Below, piece after piece: positions 8,182-16,397 of a stretch of DNA of 64,000 nt. Below the pieces are notes generated by a model, which searched no databases, was not told the origin of the DNA, and worked only from the letters and a program-made list of their open reading frames with translations. The stretch lies in the NCBI RefSeq assembly GCF_027706725.1, contig NZ_JAQFWQ010000031.1, positions 1 to 64,000 of the forward strand, in the 5' to 3' direction. The stretch comes from Nocardiopsis endophytica. GTDB lineage: Bacteria > Actinomycetota > Actinomycetes > Streptosporangiales > Streptosporangiaceae. Both the position numbers and the translations under genes were made by a program. Position 1 is the first letter of the stretch. Every line of letters starts with the position of its first letter.

Positions 8182-9309
8182 ATGGTGTTAAACGTGTCCC
8201 AGGCGATCAAGCGGGCGTACAAGTACCGCTTCTACCCCACAGCCGAGCAGGCGGTGCTCCTGCACCGTACGTTCGGCTGCATCCGGGTCGTCTGGAACAA
8301 GGCGCTCGCCGAGCGCACCCGCCGCTACAAGGACGAGGGCAAGAACACCTCCTACGCGGAAACGGCCAAGTGGCTCACGAGCTGGAAGCAGGACGAGGAG
8401 CTGTCGTTCCTGCGCGAGGTGTCGAACGTCCCACTCCAGCAGGCGCTGCGCGCCCAGCAGGCGGCGCTCAACAACTTCTTCGCCAAGCGGGCCATGTACC
8501 CGCGCTTGAAGTCGCGGAAGAAGTCTCGGAAGTCGGCGACGTTCCAGAACAACGCGTTCACCTTCCGGGACGGGGAGTTGAAGCTGGCCAAGACCACGGA
8601 GCCGCTGGACATCGTGTGGCACCGTCCGCTCCCGGAGGGCGCCGAGCCGTCCACGGTCACCGTGTCGTGCGATGCGGCGGGCCGCTGGTTCGTCTCCCTG
8701 CTGGTGGAGGAGACCGTCACCGCGCACCCGGCCACGGACGAGGCCGTGGGGATCGACGCGGGCCTGGACCACCTGGTCACCCTGTCCACCGGGGAGAAGG
8801 TGGCCAACCCGCGCCACGAACGCCGCGACCGGCGCAAGCTGGCCAAGGCGCACAAGGCCCTGTCCCGCAAGGCCAAGGGGTCGAACAACCGGGCCAAGGC
8901 CCGGATCAGGGTCGCCCGCGTCCACGCACGCATCGCCGACCGGCGGCGCGACCACCTGCACAAGCTGTCCTCCCGGCTGGTACGCGAAAACCAAGCCCTG
9001 GCCATCGAGGACCTGTCCGTACGCAACATGGTCAAGAACCACTCCCTGGCCCGCGCCATCTCGGATGCGGCCTGGTACGGGCTGCGGAACATGCTGGAGT
9101 ACAAGACCGGCTGGTACGGGCGCCGGCTCCTGCTCGTGGACCGGTGGTTCCCCGGCTCCAAGCTGTGCTCCACGCCGGGGTGCAGCCACATCAACGACAG
9201 GATGCCGCTGAACGTGCGGTCGTGGACGTGCCCGCAGTGCGGAACCCTGCACGACCGCGACGTCAACGCGGCCCGCAACATACTCGCCGCCGGGCTGGCG
9301 GAGAGCTGA
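8182..9309 (+). CDS. tnpB: TnpB RNA-guided nuclease of an IS605-family element
   Basis: 375 aa from the ATG at 8182; a GTG at 8194 is the alternative. An OrfB N-terminal domain ([14 protein letters not shown]) leads to a RuvC nuclease with Asp192 (GIDAGL), Glu276 (IEDLS) and Asp360 ([10 protein letters not shown]). A zinc finger has Cys329, Cys334, Cys350 and Cys353. All catalytic residues are present, so it may be active. TnpB proteins use an RNA from the element's right end to cut DNA at the empty donor site, favouring retention of the element. The gene disrupts dgoD and the transporter. No tnpA is present, so movement would need transposase in trans. Confidence 0.93.
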   Translation: MVLNVSQAIKRAYKYRFYPTAEQAVLLHRTFGCIRVVWNKALAERTRRYKDEGKNTSYAETAKWLTSWKQDEELSFLREVSNVPLQQALRAQQAALNNFFAKRAMYPRLKSRKKSRKSATFQNNAFTFRDGELKLAKTTEPLDIVWHRPLPEGAEPSTVTVSCDAAGRWFVSLLVEETVTAHPATDEAVGIDAGLDHLVTLSTGEKVANPRHERRDRRKLAKAHKALSRKAKGSNNRAKARIRVARVHARIADRRRDHLHKLSSRLVRENQALAIEDLSVRNMVKNHSLARAISDAAWYGLRNMLEYKTGWYGRRLLLVDRWFPGSKLCSTPGCSHINDRMPLNVRSWTCPQCGTLHDRDVNAARNILAAGLAES

Positions 9310-9446
9310 AACGCCTGTGGAGAGCTGGTAAGACCGACCCCGGAGTCCTCCGGGAAGGCACGGCCCGATGAACCAGGAAGCTCGTTCCCGCAAGGGCACG
9401 AAGCCCCCGCCTTAAGGCAGGGGAGATGCCACGAAGATCCAGTGTC
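9310..9446 (+). ncRNA. Predicted omega (re)RNA at the right end
   Basis: The 3' end of tnpB and the right end of such elements encode the TnpB guide RNA. Two stable stem-loops support this: CGTTCCC-GCAA-GGGCACG (9383-9400, GNRA loop) and the terminal CCCC-GCC-TTAA-GGC-A-GGGG (9404-9423). The guide would be the first 16-20 bases beyond the right boundary, here dgoD sequence near 9435-9465. Exact ends cannot be read from sequence alone; the RNA may begin inside tnpB. Confidence 0.45.
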
Positions 9447-9743
9447 AGCGCGCGCCTTGTCCTTGATGTCCCACAGGGCCTGGTCGAGCCCGGCCAGGGC
9501 GCTCATGTGGATGCCGCCGCCGCGGTAGAACCCGCCGCGGTACATGACGGTCCAGTGGTCCTCGATGAGGCGGGGGTCCTTGCCCACGAGGACGTCGGCC
9601 AGCTCCTCCACGGCCGCGGCGACGGTGGCGGCGCGGCCCTCCAGGACCGGCTCGCCCCAGCCGGTGACGCCCTCGTCCGTGGCGACCTTCACGAACAGCC
9701 AGCGCGGGGGGACGGTGTAGGTGGTGACGGATGTGATCTTCAT
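9447..9743 (-). pseudogene. dgoD: D-galactonate dehydratase, 3'-truncated by the IS element
   Basis: The first 99 residues of a galactonate dehydratase of the enolase superfamily: [20 protein letters not shown], a [10 protein letters not shown] substrate-loop motif and [17 protein letters not shown]. Family members are about 380 aa. Here homology stops at DKARA and the frame runs into IS sequence. The C-terminal barrel with the metal ligands and catalytic His/Asp residues is missing, so the enzyme is dead. The ATG at 9743 is the natural start. In the intact operon it would convert D-galactonate to 2-dehydro-3-deoxygalactonate, the substrate of DgoK. Confidence 0.88.
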
Positions 9744-9794
9744 CGGGGTGCGGGCCTTTCGGGTGGTGCGTGCGGGCGGTGGGTAGCTGGGCCG

Positions 9795-10409
9795 TCAGCG
9801 GGTGTGCCGGGCCCAGCACGCGGTCAGGGCGTGGGCCCGCTCGGCGACGGCGCCGGGGGCGTCCCCCGGCCGGTACAGGGACGAGCCGATCCCGGCCCCC
9901 GCGGCTCCGGCGGCGAGCCAGTCGCCCAGGTTGGCCTCGTCGACGCCGCCCACGGGCAGCAGCGGCGTGCCCGCGGGGAGCACGCTCGACCAGGCCTTCA
10001 TGCCGGAGACGCCGATGTGGTCGGCGGGGAAGAGCTTGAGCGCCGACGCCCCGGCGGCCACGGCGGTGAAGGCCTCCGTGGGGGTGGCGGCGCCCGGGTA
10101 GCAGTCCAGGCCGAGCTCGGCGGCGGCGGAGATGACCGCGGGGTCGGTGTTGGGGGCGACGATCATCCGGGCGCCCGCTTCGGCGGCATCCGCGACCTGC
10201 CCGGGGGTGAGCACCGTCCCCGCGCCGACGCGGCAGTCCCCGGGGAGGCGCGCGCGCAGCTCACGGACGGAGTCCAGGGGGTCGGGCGAGTTGAGCGGGA
10301 CCTCGATCGCGCGCAGGCCGGCGCCGTAGAGGGCGTCCCCGACGGCCGGGGCCTCGGCCGGGGTCAGCCCGCGCAGGATGGCGATCAGGCCGATGGGTGC
10401 GGTGGTCAT
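9795..10409 (-). CDS. dgoA: 2-dehydro-3-deoxy-6-phosphogalactonate aldolase
   Basis: 204 aa, class I KDPG/KDPGal aldolase family. It splits 2-dehydro-3-deoxy-6-phosphogalactonate into pyruvate and glyceraldehyde 3-phosphate, the last step of the De Ley-Doudoroff galactonate pathway. The fold opens with LIAILRGLTP. Glu36 (IEVPLN) and the Schiff-base Lys125 (ALKLFPAD) are present. The ATG follows GGAAGG and overlaps the stop of dgoK (ATGA), so the genes are coupled. KDPG aldolases are close relatives, but the neighbouring dgoK and dgoD make the galactonate assignment the better one. Confidence 0.9.
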   Translation of the reverse strand: MTTAPIGLIAILRGLTPAEAPAVGDALYGAGLRAIEVPLNSPDPLDSVRELRARLPGDCRVGAGTVLTPGQVADAAEAGARMIVAPNTDPAVISAAAELGLDCYPGAATPTEAFTAVAAGASALKLFPADHIGVSGMKAWSSVLPAGTPLLPVGGVDEANLGDWLAAGAAGAGIGSSLYRPGDAPGAVAERAHALTACWARHTR

Positions 10410-11440
10410 GCCGGTCCTTCCGATGTGCGTGCCGAGGGTCGTGCGGCGGGCGCCCGAAGGAGGCCGAAGGCGCGGGCCAGGGCGGTCAGGCCGTCCAGGG
10501 CGGTGTCCTCCAGCAGCCGGGCCCGGACGCCCTGGCGCTCCAGGGCGCGCCGGTAGCGAGGGCCGAGCGCGCCGTCCGCGCACAGCACGACGGCGGCGGC
10601 CCGGGTGAGGGCGAGCATGCGCTCGGTCTCGTCGGCGATGAGCAGGCCCGACACGTAGTCGGCGACGTCGTGCGCGCCGATCTCGCCGTCCAGGTGGCGG
10701 GTGCGGGCGCTGAACAGGCGCGCGGCGAGCGGCCGTTCGGGGTGGGCCAGGCCGTGGTCGGCCCCGGCGTCGAACGCCGCGCCGGTGGTGTCCGGGTGTG
10801 CTCCGCCGTCGGTGGGCACGGCGGCGCGGGCGGGGTCGCCGAGGATGGTGTGCTCCATCAGCGCGGCGTGGATCTCGCCGGTCATGGCGGTGGTGAAGCC
10901 GGTGACGGCCCCGCCCGCGACCCGCAGCCACTTGGTGTGGGTGCCGGGCAGGACCAGGGTCGCCTCCTCGGGGCGGCCGAGCCGCTCCAGGGCGCCGAGG
11001 ACCTGGGTCTCCTCGCCGCGGATGACGTCCGGCGCGCCGGAGGCGCCGGCGGGGGAGGTGCGCAGGCCCGGCACGATCCAGACCGGCGGGTCGGCGCCGG
11101 GCACGCGGTGCGGCTCGAAGGACTCGGGGACGGCGGGCAGCGGCGGCCGCAGGTGCGGGACGGGGGACCAGCCGCCGTCGCTGCCGACCATGCCGCACGC
11201 CAGCGCGGGCACGCCGTCGGCCCCGAGCCCGGCCGCGACCTCGGCCAGGACGTCGGCGAAGGCCCGGCCGGCGGGGACGCCGCGCTCGGCGGCCAGGGCG
11301 GTCACCGGCCGCAGCCCGTGCGGGGAGCGGACGGAGCCCAGGACGGCGCCGTCCGGTGCCAGGGCCCAGGCGCGCAGGGAGGTGGTGCCCCAGTCCGCCG
11401 CCACCAGGGCGGGGGCCGGGGTCGTGTGGGGGTGCTGCAT
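10406..11440 (-). CDS. dgoK: 2-dehydro-3-deoxygalactonokinase
   Basis: 344 aa. It phosphorylates 2-dehydro-3-deoxygalactonate at C6 with ATP. The N-terminal phosphate-binding motif AADWGTTSLRAW (14-25) is characteristic of the DgoK family (ASKHA fold). LPGTHTKWLRV and FTTAMTGEIHAAL are the typical mid-chain motifs. It is the first gene of the operon, followed by dgoA, truncated dgoD and the truncated transporter. Its start lies 59 bases from the divergent IclR gene, implying shared control. With DgoD lost, its substrate would have to come from another source, so this may be a decaying pathway. Confidence 0.92.
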   Translation of the reverse strand: MQHPHTTPAPALVAADWGTTSLRAWALAPDGAVLGSVRSPHGLRPVTALAAERGVPAGRAFADVLAEVAAGLGADGVPALACGMVGSDGGWSPVPHLRPPLPAVPESFEPHRVPGADPPVWIVPGLRTSPAGASGAPDVIRGEETQVLGALERLGRPEEATLVLPGTHTKWLRVAGGAVTGFTTAMTGEIHAALMEHTILGDPARAAVPTDGGAHPDTTGAAFDAGADHGLAHPERPLAARLFSARTRHLDGEIGAHDVADYVSGLLIADETERMLALTRAAAVVLCADGALGPRYRRALERQGVRARLLEDTALDGLTALARAFGLLRAPAARPSARTSEGPA

Positions 11441-11499
11441 GTCACGCACGTTAGAAGCGGGTCCCATAGTGTGCAATCGCGTCCCATATAGTCGGACGC
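11441..11499. promoter_or_regulatory. Divergent dgoK / IclR promoter with repeated GTCCCATA
   Basis: 59 bases between two divergent starts. GTCCCATA occurs twice (11462-11469 and 11481-11488), a 19-base repeat unit. The minus-strand copy TATATGGGA could also serve as a -10 for dgoK. The likely ligand-responsive binder is the adjacent IclR protein. The assignment rests on position and repetition. Confidence 0.55.
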
Positions 11500-12294
11500 A
11501 TGGCATCCGATGGTGAGGCGCCCAAGGGCGCGCAGACGCTTCTGAACGGGCTGGCGCTGGTGCGCCTGGTGGCCGACGGCGTGCGGGACGTGCCCACGCT
11601 CCAGGAACGGACCGGGCTGCGCCGCAGCACGCTGTACCGCCTGGTGCAGACGCTGCGCGGGGAGGGGTACCTGCGCGACACCCCGCACGGCCTGTCCCTG
11701 GGGCCCACCCTGATCGAGCTGGGCTTCGGCGCGCTGTCGTCCAACCCGCTGGCGAGCGTGGCCGGTGCGCACCTGCAGGCGCTGGCCGACGAGGTGCGCG
11801 ACACCGTGCACCTGGCCGTGGAGGACCACGGGTCGGTCCTGTACCTGGTGAAGATCCCGGGGCAGCGGGGTGCGGAGATGCGGTCGCGCGTGGGGCAGCG
11901 CATGCCGCTGACGCGGACCGGGATCGGCAAGGCGCTGCTGCTGGACGCGCGGGAGCGCTGGGTCGAGCGCTGGCGTGCGGAGGGGCCGGCCGACGAGGCG
12001 GCGGCGTCCCCGTCGGCGCGCCGGGCGGGCGAGGCGGCCGAGGAGGACTTCGTGGCGCGGATGGAGCACTACCGCGCGGGCGGATACTCCTACGACATGG
12101 AGGAGAACGAGCCGGGCATCCGCTGCGTGGCGGCGCCGGTGCGGGACGGGTCGGACGCGATCGTGGGCGCCGTGAGCATCTCGGCGACGGCGCCCTACAT
12201 GCCGGCCGAGCGCATGCGCGAACTCGTTCCGCGCGTACAGGGCGCCGCCGCGGACATCTCGGCGGAGATGGGCTACCGCGGCAGGCGCCGCTGA
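11500..12294 (+). CDS. IclR family regulator of the dgo operon
   Basis: 264 aa. An N-terminal winged helix-turn-helix (about 8-70; TLQERTGLRRSTLYRLVQTL) is followed by the IclR effector-binding domain (about 85-260; GKALLLDA and IRCVAAPVRDGSDAIVGAVSIS). It is transcribed divergently from dgoK across 59 bases, the standard arrangement for a local sugar-acid regulator. The effector is probably galactonate or an intermediate (inference). Length is normal for the family. Confidence 0.88.
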   Translation: MASDGEAPKGAQTLLNGLALVRLVADGVRDVPTLQERTGLRRSTLYRLVQTLRGEGYLRDTPHGLSLGPTLIELGFGALSSNPLASVAGAHLQALADEVRDTVHLAVEDHGSVLYLVKIPGQRGAEMRSRVGQRMPLTRTGIGKALLLDARERWVERWRAEGPADEAAASPSARRAGEAAEEDFVARMEHYRAGGYSYDMEENEPGIRCVAAPVRDGSDAIVGAVSISATAPYMPAERMRELVPRVQGAAADISAEMGYRGRRR

Positions 12295-12365
12295 GAGACG
12301 GGCGAGGGGTATCCTGCGGGCGTCCCCGCCCAGGCCGCCCCACGCCTCTGCCCCCCGGAGGGACC

Positions 12366-13091
12366 GTGCTCACGATCGGTCAGCTCGCCGCCCACGCCGG
12401 GGTGACGGTGCGGGCGGTACGCCACTACCACCAGCGCGGCCTCCTCCCCGAGCCCGCGCCCGACGCGTCCGGCTATCGCAGGTACGACGCGCAGGCCGTC
12501 GTCGACCTCATCAGGATCAGGACGCTCGCCGACGCCGGCGTCCCCCTCGCCCGCGTCGAGGAGCTGCTCGGCGCGGGACCCGCGGAGTTCGCCCGGGCGG
12601 TCACCGAGATCGACGCGGCCCTGCGGCGCAAGATCGACGAGCTCACCGAGCACCGCCGCCGGATCGCCGGGCTCGCCGCCGGAGACCGGGCCTTCCTGCC
12701 CGACGGCGTCATCGGGCTCCTCGACCTGCTCCGCGCCATCGGCATCAGCGAACGGCAGATACGCGTCGAGCGCGACGCCTGGATCCTGCTGTCGGCGCTG
12801 TCGCCGCGGTCCGTACCCGAGTGGGCGGCGACGAAGAAGGAGCTCCTGGCCGACCCCGAGTCCCAGGGCGTCTACCTCGCCTTGGACGAGGCCTTCGACT
12901 GGCCGCCGAACGACCCCCGGCTTCCAGGGCTCGCCGACCGCATCACCGCCTGGCTCTCCCGGTTCGACCCGGGCGACGACGGGGACCGCCCTGCGGAGCT
13001 CGGCCTGGTCGACGCCCTCATCGACAGCTCATCGCCGGGGATACGCAGGCTCTACACGCTCCTCCGGGACCGGCGGGCCGAAAAGGCTTGA
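12366..13091 (+). CDS. MerR family transcriptional regulator
   Basis: 241 aa. A MerR winged helix sits at the N-terminus (LTIGQLAAHAGVTVRAVRHYHQRGLLPEP) with a dimerisation helix to about residue 110. The C-terminal 130 residues are an effector domain that I cannot tie to a known ligand, with no conserved metal-binding Cys. The GTG at 12366 follows GGAGGG. The gene is followed after 35 bases by a serine hydrolase, with a MerR-type promoter overlapping the merR stop codon. It therefore probably activates that hydrolase. Confidence 0.85.
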   Translation: MLTIGQLAAHAGVTVRAVRHYHQRGLLPEPAPDASGYRRYDAQAVVDLIRIRTLADAGVPLARVEELLGAGPAEFARAVTEIDAALRRKIDELTEHRRRIAGLAAGDRAFLPDGVIGLLDLLRAIGISERQIRVERDAWILLSALSPRSVPEWAATKKELLADPESQGVYLALDEAFDWPPNDPRLPGLADRITAWLSRFDPGDDGDRPAELGLVDALIDSSSPGIRRLYTLLRDRRAEKA

Positions 13092-13126
13092 CCTTGACCC
13101 TGCGTCAGGGGTCGAGCATCGGGCCC
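13088..13126 (+). promoter_or_regulatory. MerR-type promoter, probably leaderless
   Basis: TTGACC (13088-13093) overlaps the merR TGA. It is followed by an imperfect dyad GACCC-TGCGTCAG-GGGTC and a possible -10 GAGCAT (13114-13119), giving a spacer of about 20 bases. Overlong spacers with central dyads mark MerR-activated promoters. The predicted start lies near the ATG at 13127, which lacks a ribosome site. Confidence 0.55.
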
Positions 13127-14230
13127 ATGACGAAGACACCTCGCGCATACGACCGATCGACCCTGCAGGCCGACCTGGAGGCCGTCCACGCGAAAGGGGT
13201 CCCCGGGCTCCTCGCCGCGGCGCACACCGGCCGGGAGGTGCTCACCGCCCGCTGCGGCTCGGCCGACCGCGCATCGGACACGCCGATCGCCCACGACAGC
13301 AGCTTCCGGATGGGCAGCACCGGCAAGACCTTCACCGCCGTGGTCGTCCTCCAGCTGGTGGGGGAAGGGCGGCTCTCCCTCGACGACACGGTCGAGGACC
13401 GGCTGCCCGGCGTCGTCCGCGGCAACGGCAACGACGGCACCAGGATCACGGTCAGGCGCCTGCTCCAGCAGACGAGCGGGCTCGCCGAGTACATCTACGA
13501 CGTTCCGATCTGGAGCACGAAGGACTTCCAGGAGCACCGGTACGACTCCTACACCTCCGAGGAGCTCGTGGCCATGGCCATGCGGCACGAGCCGAAGTGG
13601 CTGCCCGAACCGGGTGACCAGCGCTGGAGTTACACGAACACCAACTACGTCCTCGCCGGGATGATCATCGAGAAGGTGACGGGGAACCGGCGAGCGGAGG
13701 AGGTGAGGGACCGGATCATCCGGCCCCTCGGCCTGGACGGCACCTTCGCGCCCGGCGACGACCCGCGGCTTCCGGACCCGCACCCGAGGGGCTACACCGA
13801 GTTCCCCGACAGCGCCGAACCCGTGGAGACCACGGAGGTGAACCCGACCCCCTTCGACGCCGCGGGCGACCTCATCACCACGGCGCCCGACCTCATGCGG
13901 TTCTGGCAGGCGCTCCTGGGGGGCGGGCTCCTGGCGCCGGCGCAGCTCGCCGCGATGAAGCAGACCGTCCCCGCCGCCGAATGGGACTCCGTGTGGCCCG
14001 GCGCGCGCTACGGCCTGGGGATCGGCCGGTTCCCCTCCTCATGCGGCGCGTACTGGGGCCACGCCGGGAACACGCCGGGCCACACCGCGCACAGCGGCTT
14101 CACCGAGGACGGGAGCCGGGGGATGGTCCTGTTCACCACGCTGTGGGCGCCGAACGAGAACGCGCTCCCGGTCGAGAAGCTGATCAACGACGCGATCGAC
14201 CGTCTGGTGTGCGACCGGGCCGGGACGTGA
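13127..14230 (+). CDS. Serine beta-lactamase-like hydrolase
   Basis: 367 aa, class C beta-lactamase/DD-peptidase-like family (Pfam Beta-lactamase). The catalytic SxxK is STGK (Ser64, Lys67) within FRMGSTGKTFT, and the YxN motif is Tyr169-Thr-Asn171 in WSYTNTNY. A late GHAGNTPGHT stands where the third KTG/HxG motif lies. No signal peptide is apparent, so a cytoplasmic esterase or peptidase is more likely than a secreted beta-lactamase. It is the probable single target of the MerR gene immediately upstream. Confidence 0.85.
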   Translation: MTKTPRAYDRSTLQADLEAVHAKGVPGLLAAAHTGREVLTARCGSADRASDTPIAHDSSFRMGSTGKTFTAVVVLQLVGEGRLSLDDTVEDRLPGVVRGNGNDGTRITVRRLLQQTSGLAEYIYDVPIWSTKDFQEHRYDSYTSEELVAMAMRHEPKWLPEPGDQRWSYTNTNYVLAGMIIEKVTGNRRAEEVRDRIIRPLGLDGTFAPGDDPRLPDPHPRGYTEFPDSAEPVETTEVNPTPFDAAGDLITTAPDLMRFWQALLGGGLLAPAQLAAMKQTVPAAEWDSVWPGARYGLGIGRFPSSCGAYWGHAGNTPGHTAHSGFTEDGSRGMVLFTTLWAPNENALPVEKLINDAIDRLVCDRAGT

Positions 14231-14261
14231 GACCGGCGGCCCGGATCCCGAGGGCGGGGCC

Positions 14262-14462
14262 TCAGCGGCCGTCACGGCCGTAGGGCCAGTCCACACCGGT
14301 GCCGGCGTGGAAGGCGCTGCCGCCCTCGCCGGTGCCCATCCCGCGTGAGGCCGAGCGGCCCGACCGCCGGACCGCCGTGACCACCAGCACGAGCACGGTG
14401 ATCACGGCGGCGACGAAGGCGAGGAGGAGAAGCACACCGATCAGGAGGGTTTTGAGATCCAT
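14262..14462 (-). CDS. Small single-pass membrane protein
   Basis: 66 aa. One strongly hydrophobic helix (about residues 5-31, LLIGVLLLLAFVAAVITVLV region) is followed by a basic RRSGR stop-transfer segment and a Gly-rich hydrophilic tail, giving a likely N-out/C-in topology. The ATG follows GGAAGG. I do not recognise the family. It may be co-transcribed with the SDR and hydrolase upstream on the same strand, 52 bases away. Confidence 0.6.
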   Translation of the reverse strand: MDLKTLLIGVLLLLAFVAAVITVLVLVVTAVRRSGRSASRGMGTGEGGSAFHAGTGVDWPYGRDGR

Positions 14463-14514
14463 GGGGGCGGCCTTCCCGGAGCGGCGGCGGGTATGCCCGC
14501 GACCCGCGGCCGCC

Positions 14515-15279
14515 TCAGCCCTCGCGGTGGATGCGCAGTGGGCCCGCGCTCTGGACCACCGGCATCATCTCCACGGTGTTGATGTTCACCCGCGCGGGCC
14601 GGGACACCGCCCAGTGCACGGCCTCGGCCACGTCCTCCGGGGTGAGCGGGTCGGTCCCGGCGTACGGCGCGGCCGCGCGCTCGGCGTCGCCGGAGAAGCG
14701 CACCTCGGAGAACTCCGTGCCGCCGGTCAGCCCCGGCTCCACACAGGTCACCCGCACCCCCGTGCCGTGCAGGTCGGCGCGCAGGTTGCGGCTGAACTGG
14801 CTGACGAACGCCTTGGTCGCCCCGTACACGTTCCCGCCCGGGTAGGGGTGGTGGGCCGCGACCGAGCCGATGTTGACGACGTGGCCGCGCCCCCGGTCGA
14901 CCATGCCGGGCAGCAGTGCGCGGGTGCAGTTGATCAGCCCCGTGCAGTTCGTGTCGACCATGCGCTGCCACTCGTCCGGGTCGGCCTCCTGCGCCGGCCC
15001 CAGCCCCAGGGCCAGGCCCGCGTTGTTGACCAGCACGTCGACGGCGGCGAACCCGGCGGGCAGCGACGCCGCCGCCCGGACGACGGAGTCGCGGTCGCGC
15101 ACGTCCACGGTGACGGGGTGGAGCAGGGGCGCCAGCTCCTTCTCCAGCGCGGCGAGCCGCTCGGCGCGGCGTGCGGCGGCCACCACCCGGTGGCCCTCCC
15201 CGGCGAACATGCGGGCGATGGCGGCGCCGAACCCGGAGCTGGCGCCGGTGACGAAGACGGTGTGCTTGTCGGTGCTCAT
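14515..15279 (-). CDS. Short-chain dehydrogenase (YdfG-like)
   Basis: 254 aa. A classical SDR with cofactor motif TGASSGFG (11-18), NNAG (85-88) and catalytic Ser139, Tyr152 and Lys156. Basic residues after beta-2 (AARRAERL) favour NADP(H). The sequence resembles the YdfG group of 3-hydroxy acid/serine dehydrogenases, including the VEPGLTGGTEFSEVRF stretch. Its ATG overlaps the TGA of the alpha/beta hydrolase (ATGA), so the two are made together. The physiological substrate is unknown. Confidence 0.88.
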   Translation of the reverse strand: MSTDKHTVFVTGASSGFGAAIARMFAGEGHRVVAAARRAERLAALEKELAPLLHPVTVDVRDRDSVVRAAASLPAGFAAVDVLVNNAGLALGLGPAQEADPDEWQRMVDTNCTGLINCTRALLPGMVDRGRGHVVNIGSVAAHHPYPGGNVYGATKAFVSQFSRNLRADLHGTGVRVTCVEPGLTGGTEFSEVRFSGDAERAAAPYAGTDPLTPEDVAEAVHWAVSRPARVNINTVEMMPVVQSAGPLRIHREG

Positions 15280-16079
15280 GGGGTGATTGTCTCCAACAGG
15301 GGGTCGAGGGCCCGGCCGAACCCCTCGGGGTCCTCCAGGTTGGGCAGGTGGGCGGTGCCGGGCAGGACTTCGAGGCGGGCGCCGGGGACCAGGTCGCGGA
15401 TGGTGTGTGCCTCCTCCACCGGGGTGAAGGGGTCCTCGGTGCCGACGACCACCAGGGTCGGCACGGCCGCGCGGGCCAGGGAGGGGCGCGGGTCGGCGCG
15501 GCGGGCGCGGCCGCGCAGCCCGGCGACGGCGCCCCGGGGCGGTGCGGCGCGCATCATCTCCAGTACGTACCGGGCCAGGTCCGGGTCGCGCTCGGCGGTG
15601 GCGGGGGCGAGCATGCCGGGGAGCAGTTCCCGGGCGTAGGCGTCCATCCCCTCGTCCAGGACACGGTCGGCGGCGGCGTCGCGCCGGTCGCGGCCCTCGG
15701 GGGTCTCCGGCGGGGCGGAGGTGGCCGCGAGCAGCAGCCCGCGCACGCGGTCGGGGAAGAGGCGGTGGAACTCCATGGCGATCTGCCCGCCCATGGACAG
15801 GCCGCCGACGACGGCCGCGTCCAGGCCGAGGCGGTCGAGCAGGGCGGCGCCGTCGCGGGCGAATGCGTCGAAGGGGGTCGTGGGATCGGTCGCGGGGGCT
15901 GCGCCGTAGCCGCGCAGGTCGGGGACGAGGGCGCGGTGGCCTGCGGCGGCCAGGCGCTCGGCCTGGGGGCGCCACATGGAGCGGTCGAAGGGGTGGCCGT
16001 GGAAGAGGAGGACGGGTGGGCCGTCCTCGGGGCCGAGGTCGTCGAGGGCGGGCTCGCCCCGTGAAGGCGCGTCGGACAT
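15276..16079 (-). CDS. Alpha/beta hydrolase
   Basis: 267 aa. HG oxyanion motif (FHGHPFDRSMW, 26-36), nucleophile elbow GLSMGG with Ser95, acid candidate in GTEDPF and catalytic His in GTAHLPNLEDP complete the triad. It resembles carboxylesterase/3-oxoadipate enol-lactonase-like enzymes. The frame stays open upstream, but the ATG at 16079 is preferred because the extra residues do not resemble the family. It is the first gene of an operon with the SDR and is divergent from the MocR-type regulator, which likely controls it. Confidence 0.87.
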   Translation of the reverse strand: MSDAPSRGEPALDDLGPEDGPPVLLFHGHPFDRSMWRPQAERLAAAGHRALVPDLRGYGAAPATDPTTPFDAFARDGAALLDRLGLDAAVVGGLSMGGQIAMEFHRLFPDRVRGLLLAATSAPPETPEGRDRRDAAADRVLDEGMDAYARELLPGMLAPATAERDPDLARYVLEMMRAAPPRGAVAGLRGRARRADPRPSLARAAVPTLVVVGTEDPFTPVEEAHTIRDLVPGARLEVLPGTAHLPNLEDPEGFGRALDPLLETITP

Positions 16080-16397
16080 GGGTGGGGACCTCCCGGTGGG
16101 GCGGTGGGCGGTGGTGGACGTGTGGGCCGGCGGAGCCGACGCTAGGCCCCCGCTCAACGTCGGAGCAATGATCTGGAATGCTCTCGGAGCAATGCGCAAC
16201 CGCTCCGAGACCGGGGCGGGCGGAGGCGGCCTTCGACGGTCGGGTGCCGGTCAGAGGCGGAACGGGCTCCGAGCTGAGGCCGGAGTGGTCGCATCGGGCC
16301 GGTGGGACGTGTCGGGGCCGGTGGAGTCGGCCGGGTTCGGCGGCGGTGGCTCCCGGTACGGCCGAGGCAGCGAGCGGGGAAGGGGAAGGGGTAGCCG
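16080..16397. other. 318-base divergent region with MocR-type direct repeats
   Basis: Lies between the hydrolase/SDR operon (minus) and the MocR-type regulator (plus). Apart from the 10-base repeats annotated at 16161-16194 and a nearby partial inverted copy CGCTCCGAG (about 16201-16209), I see nothing recognisable. The 150 bases before the regulator are G-rich and purine-biased. Confidence 0.45.
16161..16194. promoter_or_regulatory. Direct repeat CGGAGCAATG, candidate MocR operator
   Basis: CGGAGCAATG occurs at 16161-16170 and again at 16185-16194, 24 bases apart, or roughly two turns of the helix. MocR/GabR-type regulators bind direct repeats between divergent genes, which fits the neighbouring gene at 16398. 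Confidence 0.6.

Larger units (their letters stand above)
8103..9446 (+). mobile_element. TnpB-only IS605/IS1341-type element inserted in the dgo operon
   Basis: About 1.34 kb on the plus strand inside a minus-strand operon. It carries tnpB only, with no tnpA. Both ends have related hairpins: CCCCGTCC-TTA-GGGCGGGG at 8124-8142 on the left, and CCCC-GCC-TTAA-GGC-A-GGGG at 9404-9423 on the right. The ends are placed where homology to the flanking transporter and DgoD stops, so they are good to about 10 bases. No target duplication is expected for this family. The two flanks are halves of different genes, so DNA was lost at or after insertion. Confidence 0.8.

Noticed and set aside
8103..9446. 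A complete IS200/IS605 element with tnpA
   Set aside because: No Y1 transposase frame on either side, only tnpB and end hairpins.
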